NCBI GenBank assembly: GCA_905116865.2
Contig: CAJHNH020000693.1
Location: 1-64,000 of the forward strand
Source: Candidula unifasciata
Taxonomy: Eukaryota > Mollusca > Gastropoda > Stylommatophora > Geomitridae
DNA length: 64,000 bases
Direction: 5' to 3'
A program made the translations under genes and the position numbers. How positions within the stretch are numbered: the first letter of the stretch is position 1; each line of letters begins with the position of its first letter. The notes beneath the pieces are model-generated. The model was not told the origin of the DNA. It worked only from the letters and a program-made list of their open reading frames with translations, and did not search any database. Of this stretch, positions 1 through 11,139 are shown piece after piece.

Positions 1-150
1 GTCTGTTATTTGTTGTTATAATAATAGAATGACAGTTCTGTTTGTGTTCGTCTTATATGTGTTCTAGTGTACTACCCATCTACAAAAATTATTCTATTCG
101 CCTGGTTCCTTATTTACTTGTTATATCCACATGTGATACGCACCTAACAT
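1..150. other. Unassigned AT-rich flank
   Basis: AT-rich sequence before the first array; nothing recognisable on either strand. Confidence 0.5.
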
Positions 151-154
151 CTCA

Positions 155-1838
155 TGTCTAATTTGTACAGTCCCATATGTCTCGTCTGCCTTATCTCTAG
201 TGTCTAATGTGTACAGTCCCATATGTCATGTTTGCCTTATCTCTAGTGTCTAATGTGTACAGTCCCATATGTCATGTTTGCCTTATCTCTAGTGTCTAAT
301 GTGTACAGTCCCATATGTCATGTTTGCCTTATCTCTAGTGTCTAATGTGTACAGTCCCACATGTCATGTTTGCCTTATCTCCAGTGTCTAATGTGTACAG
401 TCCCACATGTCATGTTTGCCTAATCTCTAGTTCTAATGTGTACAGTCCCATATGTCACATTTGCCTACCCTCTAGTATCTAATGTGTACAGTCCCACATG
501 TCATGTGTGCCTCATCTCTAGTGTCTAATGTGTACAGTCCCACATGTCATAATTGCCTACCTTCTAGTGTCTAATGTGTACAGTCCCATATGTCATGTTT
601 GCCTACCCTCTAATGTCTAATGTGTACAGTCCCACATGTCATAATTGCCTACCCTCTAGTGTCTAATGTGTACAGTCCCATATGTCATGTTTGCCTACCC
701 TCTAGTGTCTAATATGTACAGTCCTATATGTCATGTTTGCCTACCCTCTGATGTCTGATGTGTACAGTCCCATATGTCATGTTTGCCTTGTCTCTAGTGT
801 CTAATGTGTACAGTCTCATATGTCACGTTTGCCTACTCTCTAGTGTCTAATGTGTACAGTCCTACATGTCAAAATTGCCTACCCTTTAATATCTAATGTG
901 TACAGTCCCCTATGTCATGTTTGCCTTATCTCTAGTGTCTAATGTGTACAGTCCCATATGTCAAGTTAATCTACCTTTTAGTGTCTAATGTGTACAGTCC
1001 CATATGTCATGTTTGCCTACCCTTTAATATCTAATGTGTACAATCCCAAATGTCATGTTTGCCTTATCTCTAGTGTCTAATGTGTACAGTCCCATATGTC
1101 CAGTTAGTCTACCTTCTAGTGTCTAATGTGTACAGTCCTACATGTCAAAATTGCCTACCCTTAATATCTAATGTGTACAGTCCTATATGTCACGTTTGCC
1201 TTATCTCCAGTGTCTAATTTGTACAGTCCCAAATGTCACGTTTGCTTAATCTCTAGTGTCTAATGTGTACAGTCCCACATGTCATGTTCGCCTTATCTCC
1301 AGTGTCTAATGTGTACAGTCCCACATGTCATGTTTGCCTAATCTCTAGTTCTAATGTGTACAGTCCCATATGTCACATTTGCCTACCCTCTAGTGTCTAA
1401 TGTGTACAGTCCTATATGTCATGTTTGCCTTATCTCTAGTTCCTAATGTGTACAGTCCCACATGTCATGTTTGCCGTATCTCTAGTGTCTAATGTGTACA
1501 GTCCCACATGTCATGTTTGCCTTATCTCTAGTGTATAATGTGTACAGTCCCACATGTCAAGTTTGCCTTATCTCTAGTGTCTAATGTGTACAGTCCTACA
1601 TGTCATGTTTGCCTTATCTCTAGTGTATAATGTGTACAGTCCCACATGTCATGTTTGCCTTATCTCTAGTGTATAATGTGTACAGTCCCACATGTCATGT
1701 TTGCCTTATCTCTAGTGTATAATGTGTACAGTCCCACATGTCATGTTTGCCTACCCTCTACTGTCTAATGTGTACAGTCCCATATGTCATGTTTGCCTTA
1801 TCTCTAGTGTCTATTGTGTACAGTCCCACATGTCATGT
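155..1838. repeat. 44-bp minisatellite, about 38 copies
   Basis: Unit approximates GTCTAATGTGTACAGTCCCA followed by TATGTCATGTTTGCCTTATCTCTA. Copies vary at a few sites (TATG or CATG; TTATCTC or ACCCTC), which arranges them into sub-blocks. Confidence 0.95.
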
Positions 1839-2520
1839 CATGTTAAACACCACCATGATCACTTCACTCTAATCTTAGGGGCTCAGTTATCAAGCTGAGG
1901 CATCTCATTACCACCATACCATCACTGTTTATACTAATAATAATGACGAAAGTCATCCACTGATTGCTAGCTTAATAAATCAATTATATGGTCTTATCCT
2001 GCATCAGTTTTTGTAATTCCAAACGTGTCTGTTCTTACATGTTTAATTAAACTGCTAAGATAGAATATCATTTGGTGGGGGCTCATTAAATAATAATAAT
2101 TATTATAATTATTTAATAATGGAAGGTCGATGGAAGGGGTCAACTGCCCTGTCTTATAACTCATTCAATATAATAATACAGACATCTAAAACCCCTTTCC
2201 TTCTCTTGTGGGTACCAAGTGCAGCTAATGTTAAAGTAATTAACGAGCCAATATGGCTGTTTCCTTGTATATCCATGACTTTGTCTGAGAGCAGCATAGC
2301 CCGGATATTAGTTCAGTTAATCTGGTGGAGAGGATGTGTTGAGAGGAAAATCCCTACTCAACATATAAATCATTTAAACCCAAATCCAGAGAACCCACGA
2401 CCCGTTACGACACACAAAGTGTATTCCCAAGGGGACGAGGGGCCATTATGTCACAATGTACAAGAGACACCCCTGTAGTATGTATGCGATGTATACCCTG
2501 CTAAATATTGCAGGTAGGCT
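1839..2520. other. Intergenic, no feature recognised
   Basis: Contains a 119-codon open frame from 2119 with no recognisable domain, biased composition or splice context. I see no convincing gene here. Confidence 0.5.
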
Positions 2521-2524
2521 CAAA

Positions 2525-3000
2525 GTTCTGTAAGCAAAGTCATTTCTCAGAGTAGCCGGAGATAAGAATCATCTCCTGCATGAAGTCCTAGACAGAGCTG
2601 AGTCACAGACTGAAAAGAAGAAGGTCTTGGATGGCGCAAGTTGAAGACACAGACATGTGTGTAGGCGAGATAACACAGACATGTGTGTAGGCGTGATAAC
2701 ACAGACATGTGTGTAGTCGAGATAACACAGACATGTGTGTAGGCGTGATAACACAGACATATGTGTAGGCTTGATAACACAGACATGTGTGTAGGCTTGA
2801 TAACACAAGCGAGGAAAGGAGTGGGTTAGAGTTGTCTAGGTTTCTGTTTCTGATCAAACTGGGCCATCAGTGCAGAGACTGGCCAGCTGGTGTAGCAGAA
2901 TCAGTTCAACAAATGATTCCTGGCAATTCCCGCCCAAGTGATGTGATTATCTATACAGATGGCTCTGTGTTGACAGGAATACTAGAAAAATTTGACTAAA
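2525..3000 (+). mobile_element. LINE fragment: RT tail and RNase H start, split by a minisatellite
   Basis: 2540-2640 reads like RVAGDKNHLLHEVLDRAES, matching LRVAADKEHPLYKAVEAVKH in the LINE at 11.5-13.9 kb. 2860-2990 reads CRDWPAGVAESVQQMI and VIIYTDGSV, the start of an RNase H domain whose first catalytic Asp is in YTDGS. Six copies of a 26-bp repeat sit between. I assign it to an RNase H-bearing non-LTR group (I/Nimb-like) by domain content. It is a pseudogene. Confidence 0.75.
2648..2808. repeat. 26-bp minisatellite inside a LINE fragment
   Basis: Six copies of ACAGACATGTGTGTAGGCGA plus GATAAC, placed between the RT-tail and RNase H homologies of the surrounding LINE relic. Confidence 0.9.
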
Positions 3001-3034
3001 AAAGCTCAAAAAAATGGGGAAGCAGTAAAACGTG

Positions 3035-3110
3035 AACAAAACAACACAACGTAACGTTTCGACCAGGCGGCCTTTTTCAAACACAAGTGGACTACACAAA
3101 CGAGGAGAGG
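3035..3110 (-). other. Penelope-like element terminal motif (candidate)
   Basis: On the minus strand AAAAAGGCCGCCTGGTCG is followed by AAACG. This G/C stem followed by CGAAACG resembles the ribozyme-like motif in terminal repeats of Penelope-like elements. It lies in the same orientation as, and downstream of, the GIY-YIG fragment. The full hammerhead core is not seen. Confidence 0.4.
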
Positions 3111-3212
3111 AGAGTATGTAGATCTCTAAGGGGTGACATGAGCAACGTTTACAAAATGTGATGTGGAATAAATGAAATAAAATAAAATAAACGATGGCTA
3201 AAAAATATTCAT

Positions 3213-3468
3213 TCATTCAGTAGCATGTCCCTCGCGGAACCTCGCAGCCATAACAACCCTCCGGAAAACCTTCCTATCCTGAGCAAGATGTCCTGCGTCT
3301 GATACACCCATCTGGAGATCATCTGCCACATCCTGCACCCATCTTCTCCTTGGCCTTCCTCTTCCTCTCTTCCCAGGCATATACCCCTCCATTATTGTTC
3401 TCTCTAGACTTCCATGACGTTTCAAGTGACCAAAATATTTCAATTTTCTTTGTTTTATTGACTTTACT
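3213..3468 (-). mobile_element. RTE-type LINE 3' end, truncated
   Basis: Reads [20 protein letters not shown], then [20 protein letters not shown] and stop, the C-terminus of endonuclease/reverse-transcriptase LINE proteins. It ends in a short (TGAA)n tail at 3209-3220. It is almost identical to the plus-strand copy at 53160-53430, one residue differing in the shared tail (GHLAQ versus GNLAQ). It lies within a Penelope-like relic. Confidence 0.85.
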
Positions 3469-3469
3469 A

Positions 3470-3506
3470 ACAAAAAATAATAAACAGTAGTATTGTTATA
3501 TATAAT
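3470..3506. repeat. Left arm of a 37-bp inverted repeat
   Basis: Reverse complement of 4086-4122 with one mismatch (36 of 37), enclosing the Penelope-like fragment. Confidence 0.85.
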
Positions 3507-3639
3507 ATAATACTGGGAATAAAAGAAATACAAATGTTGATGATACATAAATGATACTGATAAGAAATAGAATAAAGTAATAATATGAAATAAAAGAAAA
3601 AAATTAACATTTAAAATGTCATAAGAGTAGAACTATTTA

Positions 3640-4080
3640 GATGAAGGTATGTTGGATATTGATACCACCTGGACTAAGAACACCTAGGCTATGGATGAGG
3701 CGATTTTCTAAAGCGAGGCGCATAGTATGATCGCCAGAGCAAGATTTTAATGCTGTGACAGATATATCTTCTTTACCTCTGTGGTCAGAGCTATTAAAAT
3801 GGAGAGGGATTGGTTTAAGTGTCTTCTTGTCAAAATCGGAGAGGTGTTCCCGGAAACGATCAGCTAGCTTCCTGCCAGTTTCCCCAATGTATGCCTTGTT
3901 GCATCGTTTGCAAATAATTGCATTAATTACGTTGCGGGATTCACAAGTAAAAGGTTTCCTAATTTGGAAAGAACCATTAGGGAAACTGCCCGAAGAAGTG
4001 TGAACAACAAAAGGACATGTCTTGCAGGTGCTGCCTGAGCACTGAGTAGTCCCAAGTGTCTTGCACGTGCTGCGTGAGCA
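3640..4080 (-). mobile_element. Penelope-like retroelement fragment with GIY-YIG domain
   Basis: The minus-strand reading includes CKTCPFVVH, IICKRCNKAYIGETGRKLAD, RFREHLSDFDKK, PIPLHFNSSDH and ENRLIHSLGVLSPGGIN. This is the characteristic Cys-rich GIY-YIG endonuclease (here AYIGETGR) at the C-terminus of Penelope-like elements; it cuts target DNA for insertion. The reverse-transcriptase part is missing. The frame has no ATG and is truncated upstream. Confidence 0.85.
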
Positions 4081-4085
4081 TTCTA

Positions 4086-4122
4086 ATTATATATAACAAT
4101 ACTACTGTTGATTATTTTTTGT
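4086..4122. repeat. Right arm of a 37-bp inverted repeat
   Basis: Partner of 3470-3506; contains CAATACTACTGTTGATTATT. Confidence 0.85.
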
Positions 4123-4168
4123 GGCTATATTTTTTAGCCATGGTATTTATTTAAAACTGATCTTTTAG

Positions 4169-4327
4169 GAATCTCGGTGTTATGGTATCAATGTACAAGT
4201 GGTTGATACAGAAAGGCCAACTGCTGGGGATGTGATCATTAATGCTTGCGAGCTGATGTCTCATGATATAGAGATGCAGGCTGTTGCAACACAGCACCAT
4301 TTGATGGATTTGTCACTGCATCCATAG
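4169..4327 (+). CDS. Candidate terminal exon of an unidentified plus-strand gene
   Basis: A pyrimidine-rich acceptor (GATCTTTTAG) is followed by 52 open codons and TAG. The peptide (starting ESRCYGINVQVV, then DTERPTAGDVIINACELM, ending HHLMDLSLHP) has normal, non-repetitive protein composition. An AATAAA lies 560 bases after the stop. There is no ATG at its start and no upstream exon was found; the preceding kilobase is filled by a Penelope-like fragment and a LINE tail, so any earlier exons would lie before the window or in 1836-2520. I do not recognise the family. It could be a chance open stretch or an unrecognised transposon. Confidence 0.45.
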   Translation, partial: ESRCYGINVQVVDTERPTAGDVIINACELMSHDIEMQAVATQHHLMDLSLHP

Positions 4328-4547
4328 TTCTGTTTATATTTGAGGAGATTAACATAACTTCTTCATAAAACCATCAAGCCTGAGTTTCTCACATCCATTT
4401 TTATGTGACTACCAGAATGTGCATATGTGGGTATACACATGTGTGTATATTTGTGGCCATACATGTCCGTGAAAGGTATTCAAATTTCCCTTGTTTTTTT
4501 TAAAACCAATTCAAGGGAGACTACATAGAACACCCAATGAAAAAGCT
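4328..4547. other. Possible 3' UTR start of the plus-strand gene
   Basis: AT-rich with GTGT/ATAC runs; no coding signal. Confidence 0.35.
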
Positions 4548-4840
4548 GAAAGCATGAAAAGTTGATAGAATTGAGACAGTGCAAGAAAAGTTGATAGAAT
4601 TGAGACAGTGCAAGAAAAGTTTGTAGAATTGAGACAGTGCAAGAAAAGTTGATAGAATTGAGACAGTGCAAGAAAAGTTGATAAAATTGAGACAGTGCAA
4701 GAAAAGTTGATAGAATTGAGACAGTGCAAGAAAAGTTGATAGAATTGAGACAGTGCAAGAAAAGTTGATAGAATTGAAACAGTGCAAGAAAAGTTGATAG
4801 AATTGAGACAGTGCAAGAAAAGTTGATAGAACTGAGACAC
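4548..4840. repeat. 29-bp minisatellite, about 10 copies
   Basis: Unit AGAAAAGTTGATAGAATTGA plus GACAGTGCA. Confidence 0.93.
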
Positions 4841-4885
4841 TATCTGCCTTCCAACTGTTACAACAAATAGCAATATGTCAGTTGA

Positions 4886-4891
4886 AATAAA
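4886..4891 (+). promoter_or_regulatory. Possible polyadenylation signal
   Basis: AATAAA after the candidate plus-strand terminal exon; a 29-bp minisatellite would then lie in that gene's 3' UTR. Confidence 0.35.
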
Positions 4892-5264
4892 TATTTATTA
4901 AAAGCACCAAAAGTTTGGGTCTGTGAGTCTTCTTTTCTGGGATGTGACATATGCACATCTCTCAGGAAAGTTCCATTTTGTTAGATAAGTTATTTATAGA
5001 TGGTGCAGACAGAATGAGCTGTTTATGTGTACACATGTGTGCAACATTCTTCTGCTATCACTTAGGCAAGTTGAAAAAAAACACAATAGAATCAATGTCC
5101 CTATCTTGTGTTTTGTTTTGTATCTATTCACCCACACAGAAAGACGGTTTCCTCTCCAAACTAGACATTGACATTGTTCTGTGTCTACCCTGTATGCATG
5201 TACATGCAGTTTGGCAGGCATTCCTTCAGAGTTATCTGGAAGTTAGCATCCTCTGGATCTGTTC
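4892..5264. other. Intergenic, no feature recognised
   Basis: A long open frame starts at 4951 but shows no recognisable domain before it runs into the LINE relic. Confidence 0.45.
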
Positions 5265-5510
5265 TCCAGTGTCAACAGGCAGGCAGATTAGCAGCACTGG
5301 GTGGGGAACTGATGATGAGTTAGATGTGCTCATGGACCTCTGGCAGCAAGCAAACAATGTGAAGTACAAACAGATCACTATGGTGTGCAGTGAACGGTGT
5401 AGCAGGGAGGAAGCAGGCAATCTGACCGACACTCTACACTCTCACAGGAAAGGCAAGAGGGACATAGGACAATTTATGTCAGTTTGTAGCTCAGCTCACT
5501 GAACCATGTC
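5265..5510 (+). mobile_element. Degenerate LINE RNase H tail
   Basis: Aligns by nucleotide pattern with the LINE tail at 15.66-16.1 kb: GGCAGGCAGATT, CACTGGGTGGGGAACTGAT and AGGAAAGGCAAGAGGGACAT all have counterparts there in the same order. It is the C-terminal NEQADRLAG region of the RNase H domain, heavily mutated. Confidence 0.65.
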
Positions 5511-5681
5511 TAACTACTCAGGCATTCTAAATGCTGACATCCTGAGTCTGCTATCCTCTTTGGCATTCTAACTACTGAGTCATCACCTCAAAGACATCTA
5601 AATGACTGACTTACTATGTCTATTTACCTTTAGAACATTGTAACTCTTACTGACCTAAGTGCCATCACCGAAAAAATTTCT

Positions 5682-5860
5682 AATTACTAACCTACTTCTC
5701 CATCTCTCAAGGACATTCTAATTACTAACCTACTTTTTCATCTCTCAAGGACATTCTAATTACTAACCTACTTTTTCATCTCTCAAGGACATTCTAATTA
5801 CTAACCTACTTTTGCATCTCTCAAGGACATTCTAATTACTAATTAGCAGAGCATTCTAGG
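5682..5860. repeat. 38-bp minisatellite, about 4 copies
   Basis: Unit GACATTCTAATTACTAACCT plus ACTTTTTCATCTCTCAAG. Followed at 5931-6006 by a short 18-bp repeat ACAAACAAAAAGTAGTCA. Confidence 0.88.
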
Positions 5861-6049
5861 AAATTCTTATTTTTCTAACCTTAAGAAAGCTTTCCGAGGA
5901 TACAATAACCAATCCAATCAGCCAATTGGGACTAACAAAAAGTAGTCACAAACAAAAAGTAGTCACAAACAGAAAGTAGTCAACAAACAAAAAGTAGTCA
6001 ACAAATCTGTGCCTGAAGGATGAATGGAGCATTAACTAAAAGTATGGCC

Positions 6050-8196
6050 TCCTTCCCTGTACACAAACACCTTGGCACCCAGGTGAATGTCATCACTCCT
6101 TCCCTGTACACAAACACCTTGGCACACAGGTGAATGTCATCACTCCTTCCCTGTACACAAACACCTTGACACCCAGATGAATGCCATCACTCCTTCCCTG
6201 TACACAAACACCTTGGCACCCAGGTGAATGTCATCACTCCTTCCCTGTAGACAAACACCATGACACCCAGGTAAATGCCATCACTCCTTCCCTGTAGACA
6301 AACACCTTGGCACCCAGGTGAATGCCATCACTCCTTCCCTGTACACAAACACCTTGGCACCCAGGTGAATGTCATCACTCCTTCCCTGTACACAAACACC
6401 TTGGCACCCAGGTAAATGCCATCACTCCTTCCCTGTACACAAACACCTTGGCACCCAGATGAATGTCATCACTCCTTCCCTGTACACAAACACCTTGGCA
6501 CCCAGATGAATGTCATCACTCCTTCCCTGTACACAAACACCTTGGCACCATTGTCATCACTCCCTCCCTGTACACAAACACCTTGGCACCCAGGTAAATG
6601 CCATCACTCCTTCCCTGTACACAAACACCTTGGCACCCAGGTAAATGCCATCACTCCTTCCCTGTACACAAACACCTTGGCACCCAGGTAAATGCCATCA
6701 CTCCTTCCCTGTACACAAACACCTTGGCACCCAGGTGAATGCCATCACTCCTTCCCTGTAGACAAACACCTTAGCACCCAGGTGAATGCCATCACTCCTT
6801 CCCTGTACACAAACACCTTAGCACCCAGGTGAATGCCATCACTCCTTCCCTGTACACAAACACCTTGGCACCCAGGTAAATGCCATCACTCCTTCCCTGT
6901 ACATAAACACCTTGGCACCCAGGTAAATGCCATCACTCCTTCCCTGTACACAAACACCTTGGCACCCAGGTGAATGTCATCACTCCTTCCCTGTACACAA
7001 ACACCTTAGCACCCAGGTGAATGCCATCACTCCTTCCCTGTACACAAACACCTTGGCACCCAGGTAAATGCCATCACTCCTTCCCTGTACACAAACACCT
7101 TGGCACCCAGATAAATGCCATCACTCCTTCCCTGTACACAAACACCTTGGCACCCAGGTGAATGTCATCACTCCTTCCCTGTAGACAAACACCATGACAC
7201 CCAGGTAAATGTCATCACTCCTTCCCCGTAGACAAACACCTTGGCACCCAGATGAATGCCATCACTCCTTCCCTGTACACAAACACCTTGGCACCCAGAT
7301 GAATGCCATCACTCCTTTCCTGTACACAAACACCTTGGCACCCAGGTGAATGTCATCACTCCTTCCCCGTAGACAAACACCATGGCACCCAGGTAAATGC
7401 CATCACTCCTTCCCTGTACACAAACACCTTGGCACCCAGATGAATGCCATCACTCCTTCCCTGTACACAAACACCTTGGCACCCAGGTGAATGTCATCAC
7501 TCCTTCCCTGTAGACAAACACCATGACACCCAGGTAAATGCCATCACTCCTTCCCTGTAGACAAACACCTTGGCACCCAGGTGAATGCCATCACTCCTTC
7601 CCTGTACACAAACACCTTGGCACCCAGGTGAATGTCATCACTCCTTCCCTGTACACAAACACCTTGGCACCCAGGTAAATGCCATCACTCCTTCCCTGTA
7701 CACAAACACCTTGGCACCCAGATGAATGTCATCACTCCTTCCCTGTACACAAACACCTTGGCACCCAGATGAATGTCATCACTCCTTCCCTGTACACAAA
7801 CACCTTGGCACCATTGTCATCACTCCCTCCCTGTACACAAACACCTTGGCACCCAGGTAAATGCCATCACTCCTTCCCTGTACACAAACACCTTGGCACC
7901 CAGGTAAATGCCATCACTCCTTCCCTGTACACAAACACCTTGGCACCCAGGTGAATGCCATCACTCCTTCCCTGTACACAAACACCTTGGCACCCAGGTG
8001 AATGCCATCACTCCTTCCCTGTACACAAACACCTTGGCACCCAGGTGAATGCCATCACTCCTTCCCTGTACACAAACACCTTGGCACCCAGGTGAATGCC
8101 ATCACTCCTTCCCTGTACACAAACACCTTGGCACCCAGGTGAATGTCATCACTCCTTCCCTGTACACAAACACCTTGGCCCCAGGTGAATGTCATC
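6050..8196. repeat. 47-bp minisatellite with higher-order structure, about 45 copies
   Basis: Unit TTCCCTGTACACAAACACCT, TGGCACCCAGGTGAATGTCA, TCACTCC. A block of 27 units is duplicated: positions 6241-6700 recur 1263 bases later (7504-7960), including an atypical short unit (CACCATTGTCATC) in both. The two identical 91-codon frames (6416 and 7679) come from this duplication and are not genes. Confidence 0.95.
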
Positions 8197-8364
8197 GCAA
8201 ACATTTATGGAAATGAAGAGAAAATAATCACCACTTCTTAAAATCAGCTTCACAAACTGGAATCACCAGACAGGGTTTTCTCCCGGAATGCTTGAGCTAC
8301 AAAAGGTAAATGGACTGAATGTGTGCAGTTCTATGATACAGCAACAATGTGAATGGCAGACATA

Positions 8365-8600
8365 AAACTGCATGAAAACATCAAGTTAAACACACATACA
8401 CAAGGGAAACTGCTATTTACAAACTGCATGAAAACATCAAGTGAAAAAAACATACATAAGTGAAACAGATATTTACAAACTGCATGAAAACATCAAGTGA
8501 AACACACACAGATAAGGGAAACAGCTTTTTACAAACTGCATGAAAACATCCAGTGAAACACACATACATAAGGGAAACAGCTTTTTACAAACTGCATTTT
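8365..8600. repeat. Tandem repeat of about 58 bp, 4 copies
   Basis: Unit contains ACAAACTGCATGAAAACATC, AAGTGAAACACACATACATA and AGGGAAACAGC. Confidence 0.85.
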
Positions 8601-8786
8601 TCAATGGTTGAAGATAATAATATTTCCTGTGTTTAAAATATTTATATTATGAACATCTTAACAGGTGAAAATTATGGTGAATTCTGTATTTAAAAGCACA
8701 CACATAATTTCTTAAACTTATACAGCAGAAATGCAGGAAACCTCTGGCATATGTTAATTGTTAGAGATTGCTGCTATGTATCAACA

Positions 8787-9200
8787 ATCTGCTCTCAGAT
8801 ATAGGACATGTTTGACACACTTGCTCATATACTGTGATATCTCTAATCTGCTCTCAGATATAGGACATGTTTGACACACTTGCTCATATACTGTGATATC
8901 TCTAATCTGCTCTTAGATATAGGACATGTTTCACACACTTGCTCATATACTGTGATATCTCTAATCTGCTCTCAGATATAGGACATGTTTCACACACTTG
9001 CTCATATACTGTGATATCTCTAATCTGCTCTCAGATATAGGACATGTTTCACACACTTGCTCATATACTGTGATATCTCTAATCTGCTCTCAGATATAGG
9101 ACATGTTTCACACACTTGCTCATATACTGTGATATCTCCAATCTGCTCTCAGATATAGGACATGTTTCACACACTTGCTCATATACTGTGATATCTCTAA
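8787..9200. repeat. 60-bp minisatellite, 7 copies
   Basis: Unit CTAATCTGCTCTCAGATATA, GGACATGTTTCACACACTTG, CTCATATACTGTGATATCTC, with few differences between copies. Confidence 0.93.
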
Positions 9201-9204
9201 TGGA

Positions 9205-9330
9205 AGTGAGTCATTTGAAAAGTACAGGAAGACAGCGGTAGCACCATCATGGTTGACATTGATTTTGTCCATAAATGTCATAAGAGCAGTAGATAAGGAC
9301 GAAGTGGAACTCTGATGCCACGTTGGCATT
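9205..9330 (-). mobile_element. Possible CR1/Jockey-type reverse transcriptase fragment
   Basis: Minus strand reads SSTSSLSTALMTFMDKINV then ATAVFLYFSND, which resembles the HSTSxALLxLxDKI...VFLDFSKAFD region (RT motif A) of Jockey/CR1 LINEs. Very short and with the catalytic Asp region altered. Confidence 0.4.
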
Positions 9331-9600
9331 TACCAACCTGTTATTCTGGATACATTTGTGTCCAAACATCATCATCTTAAACCAATCAGCATCATCATCT
9401 CTCTGTATGCCTTATCTTATGGCCCTATCTTTCCATTCATCAGTGTTCCCTCAAGTCTTCCTTTATCTCACACGCCCAGAGAACAGTTTGTATGTCACTT
9501 TTGACTTTCATTAGTTGTTTTGACCCTGAGCAATTCACAACATTTCTCTCAGAAACCATATCTCTGCTGCCTGCACACTTTTCCTATTTGTTCATTCACA

Positions 9601-10300
9601 TTCCAGGATTCACTGACCTAACTGGTGGAACATTCACGTTCCAGGATTCACTGACCCTAACTGGTGGAACATTCACGTTCCAGGATTCACTGACCCTAAC
9701 TGGTGGAACATTTATTTTTCAGGATTCACTGACCCTAACTGGTGGAACATTCCTGATCCAGGATTCACTGACCCTAACTGGTGGAACATTCCTGATCCAG
9801 GATTCACTGACCCTAACTGGTGGAACATTCCTGATCCAGGATTCACTGACCCTAACTGGTGGAACATTCACATTCCAGGATTCACTGACCCTAACTGGTG
9901 GAACATTCATGATCCAGGATTCACTGACCCTAACTGGTGGAACATTCATGATCCAGCATTCACTGACCCTAACTGGTGGAACATTCACGTTCCAGGATTC
10001 ACTGACCCTAACTGGTGGAACATTCACATTCCAGGATTCACTGACCCTAACTGGTGGAACATTCATGTTCCAGGATTCACTGACCCTAACTGGTGGAACA
10101 TTCATGTTCCAGGATTTACTGATCTAACTGGTGGAACATTCATGTTCCAGGATTCACTGACCTAACTGGTGGAACGTTCACATTCCAGGATTCACTGACC
10201 TAACTGGTGGAACATTCATGTTCCAGGATTCACTGACCCTAACTGGTGGAACATTCATGTTCCAGGATTCACTGACCTAACTGGTGGAACATTCACATTT
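9601..10300. repeat. 39-bp minisatellite, about 18 copies
   Basis: Unit GATTCACTGACCCTAACTGG plus TGGAACATTCACGTTCCAG. 39 is a multiple of 3 and the unit lacks stops in one frame on each strand, so both strands show long open frames (LTLTGGTFTFQDS; VRVSESWNVNVPP). Copies lacking one C (GACCTAAC) break the frame. Confidence 0.95.
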
Positions 10301-11020
10301 CAGTACTCTCTACATGTTGCCATAACTTTTACAGAGAGACTGGAGACTAGAGAACCAAATTACAAATGGTAAAATTAGAGACCAAATTACAAATAGTAAC
10401 ATCAGAAACCAAATTAAACAACAGTATGACACACTATCTCTCGTTTACCTTTGGGACAATACTAACTAATTTCTCAATGAATTATAAGGCATTGCAACTG
10501 GAAGTTAACTAAACACACCTGCAGCAAATAATCAATCTGTTTCAACACAGATTTTAAAAAAAATAGTTAAGCATATACCAAATATACAGAAATGCTTGAA
10601 ACTAAAAATACTTACACATTGCTGCCTGTAATGTTTAACAAACAAACAAGTGACTAGTGACAACTGTAAGTTCATTTCTACTGTACTACTGACATTTCTG
10701 GATAACACAACACAAGTGTAAGTTCATTTCTACTGTACTGCTGATATTTCTGGATAACACAACACAGTGTAAATTCATTTCTACTGTACTGCTGACATTT
10801 CTTGATAACCTCCCTCTGCCCCATTTTGACACACAAACAACCACACATATTATTTATATCCGTAGTAGCGTCTCAGATACCTCTAAATAAATATAATGTT
10901 GTTGGTAACTATCAAACACATGACTGACAATAGTGAATGAAATCCAAAATGCATTTACAATAAGGAACAATGAATGCCACGCAGATTTGTCTGCAGCAAC
11001 TGCCACTGAATTCAGTCAAT
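10300..11020. other. Intergenic with a 3-copy repeat of about 51 bp
   Basis: 10660-10805 holds three copies of a unit with GTAAGTTCATTTCTACTGTA. The rest shows nothing recognisable. Confidence 0.6.
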
Positions 11021-11025
11021 ACTGG

Positions 11026-11105
11026 TCAACACTGAGTGGTCAACACTGAGTGGTTAACACTGAGTGGTCAACACTGAGTGGTCAACACTGAGTGGTCAAC
11101 ACAAG
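11026..11105. repeat. 14-bp repeat, about 6 copies
   Basis: Unit GTCAACACTGAGTG. Confidence 0.88.
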
Positions 11106-11139
11106 AAACAGTGAGTGGGTCTTGCTGGATACAGCCTCA

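Noticed and set aside
2119..2478. 119-codon plus-strand frame
   Set aside because: No recognisable domain, neighbour or splice context; length is within chance for AT-moderate DNA.
6416..7954. Two identical 91-codon genes
   Set aside because: Same stretch of a 47-bp array duplicated in a higher-order block.
6050..8196. CRISPR array
   Set aside because: Direct repeats without unique spacers, no cas genes and a eukaryotic context; the same applies to the other arrays.
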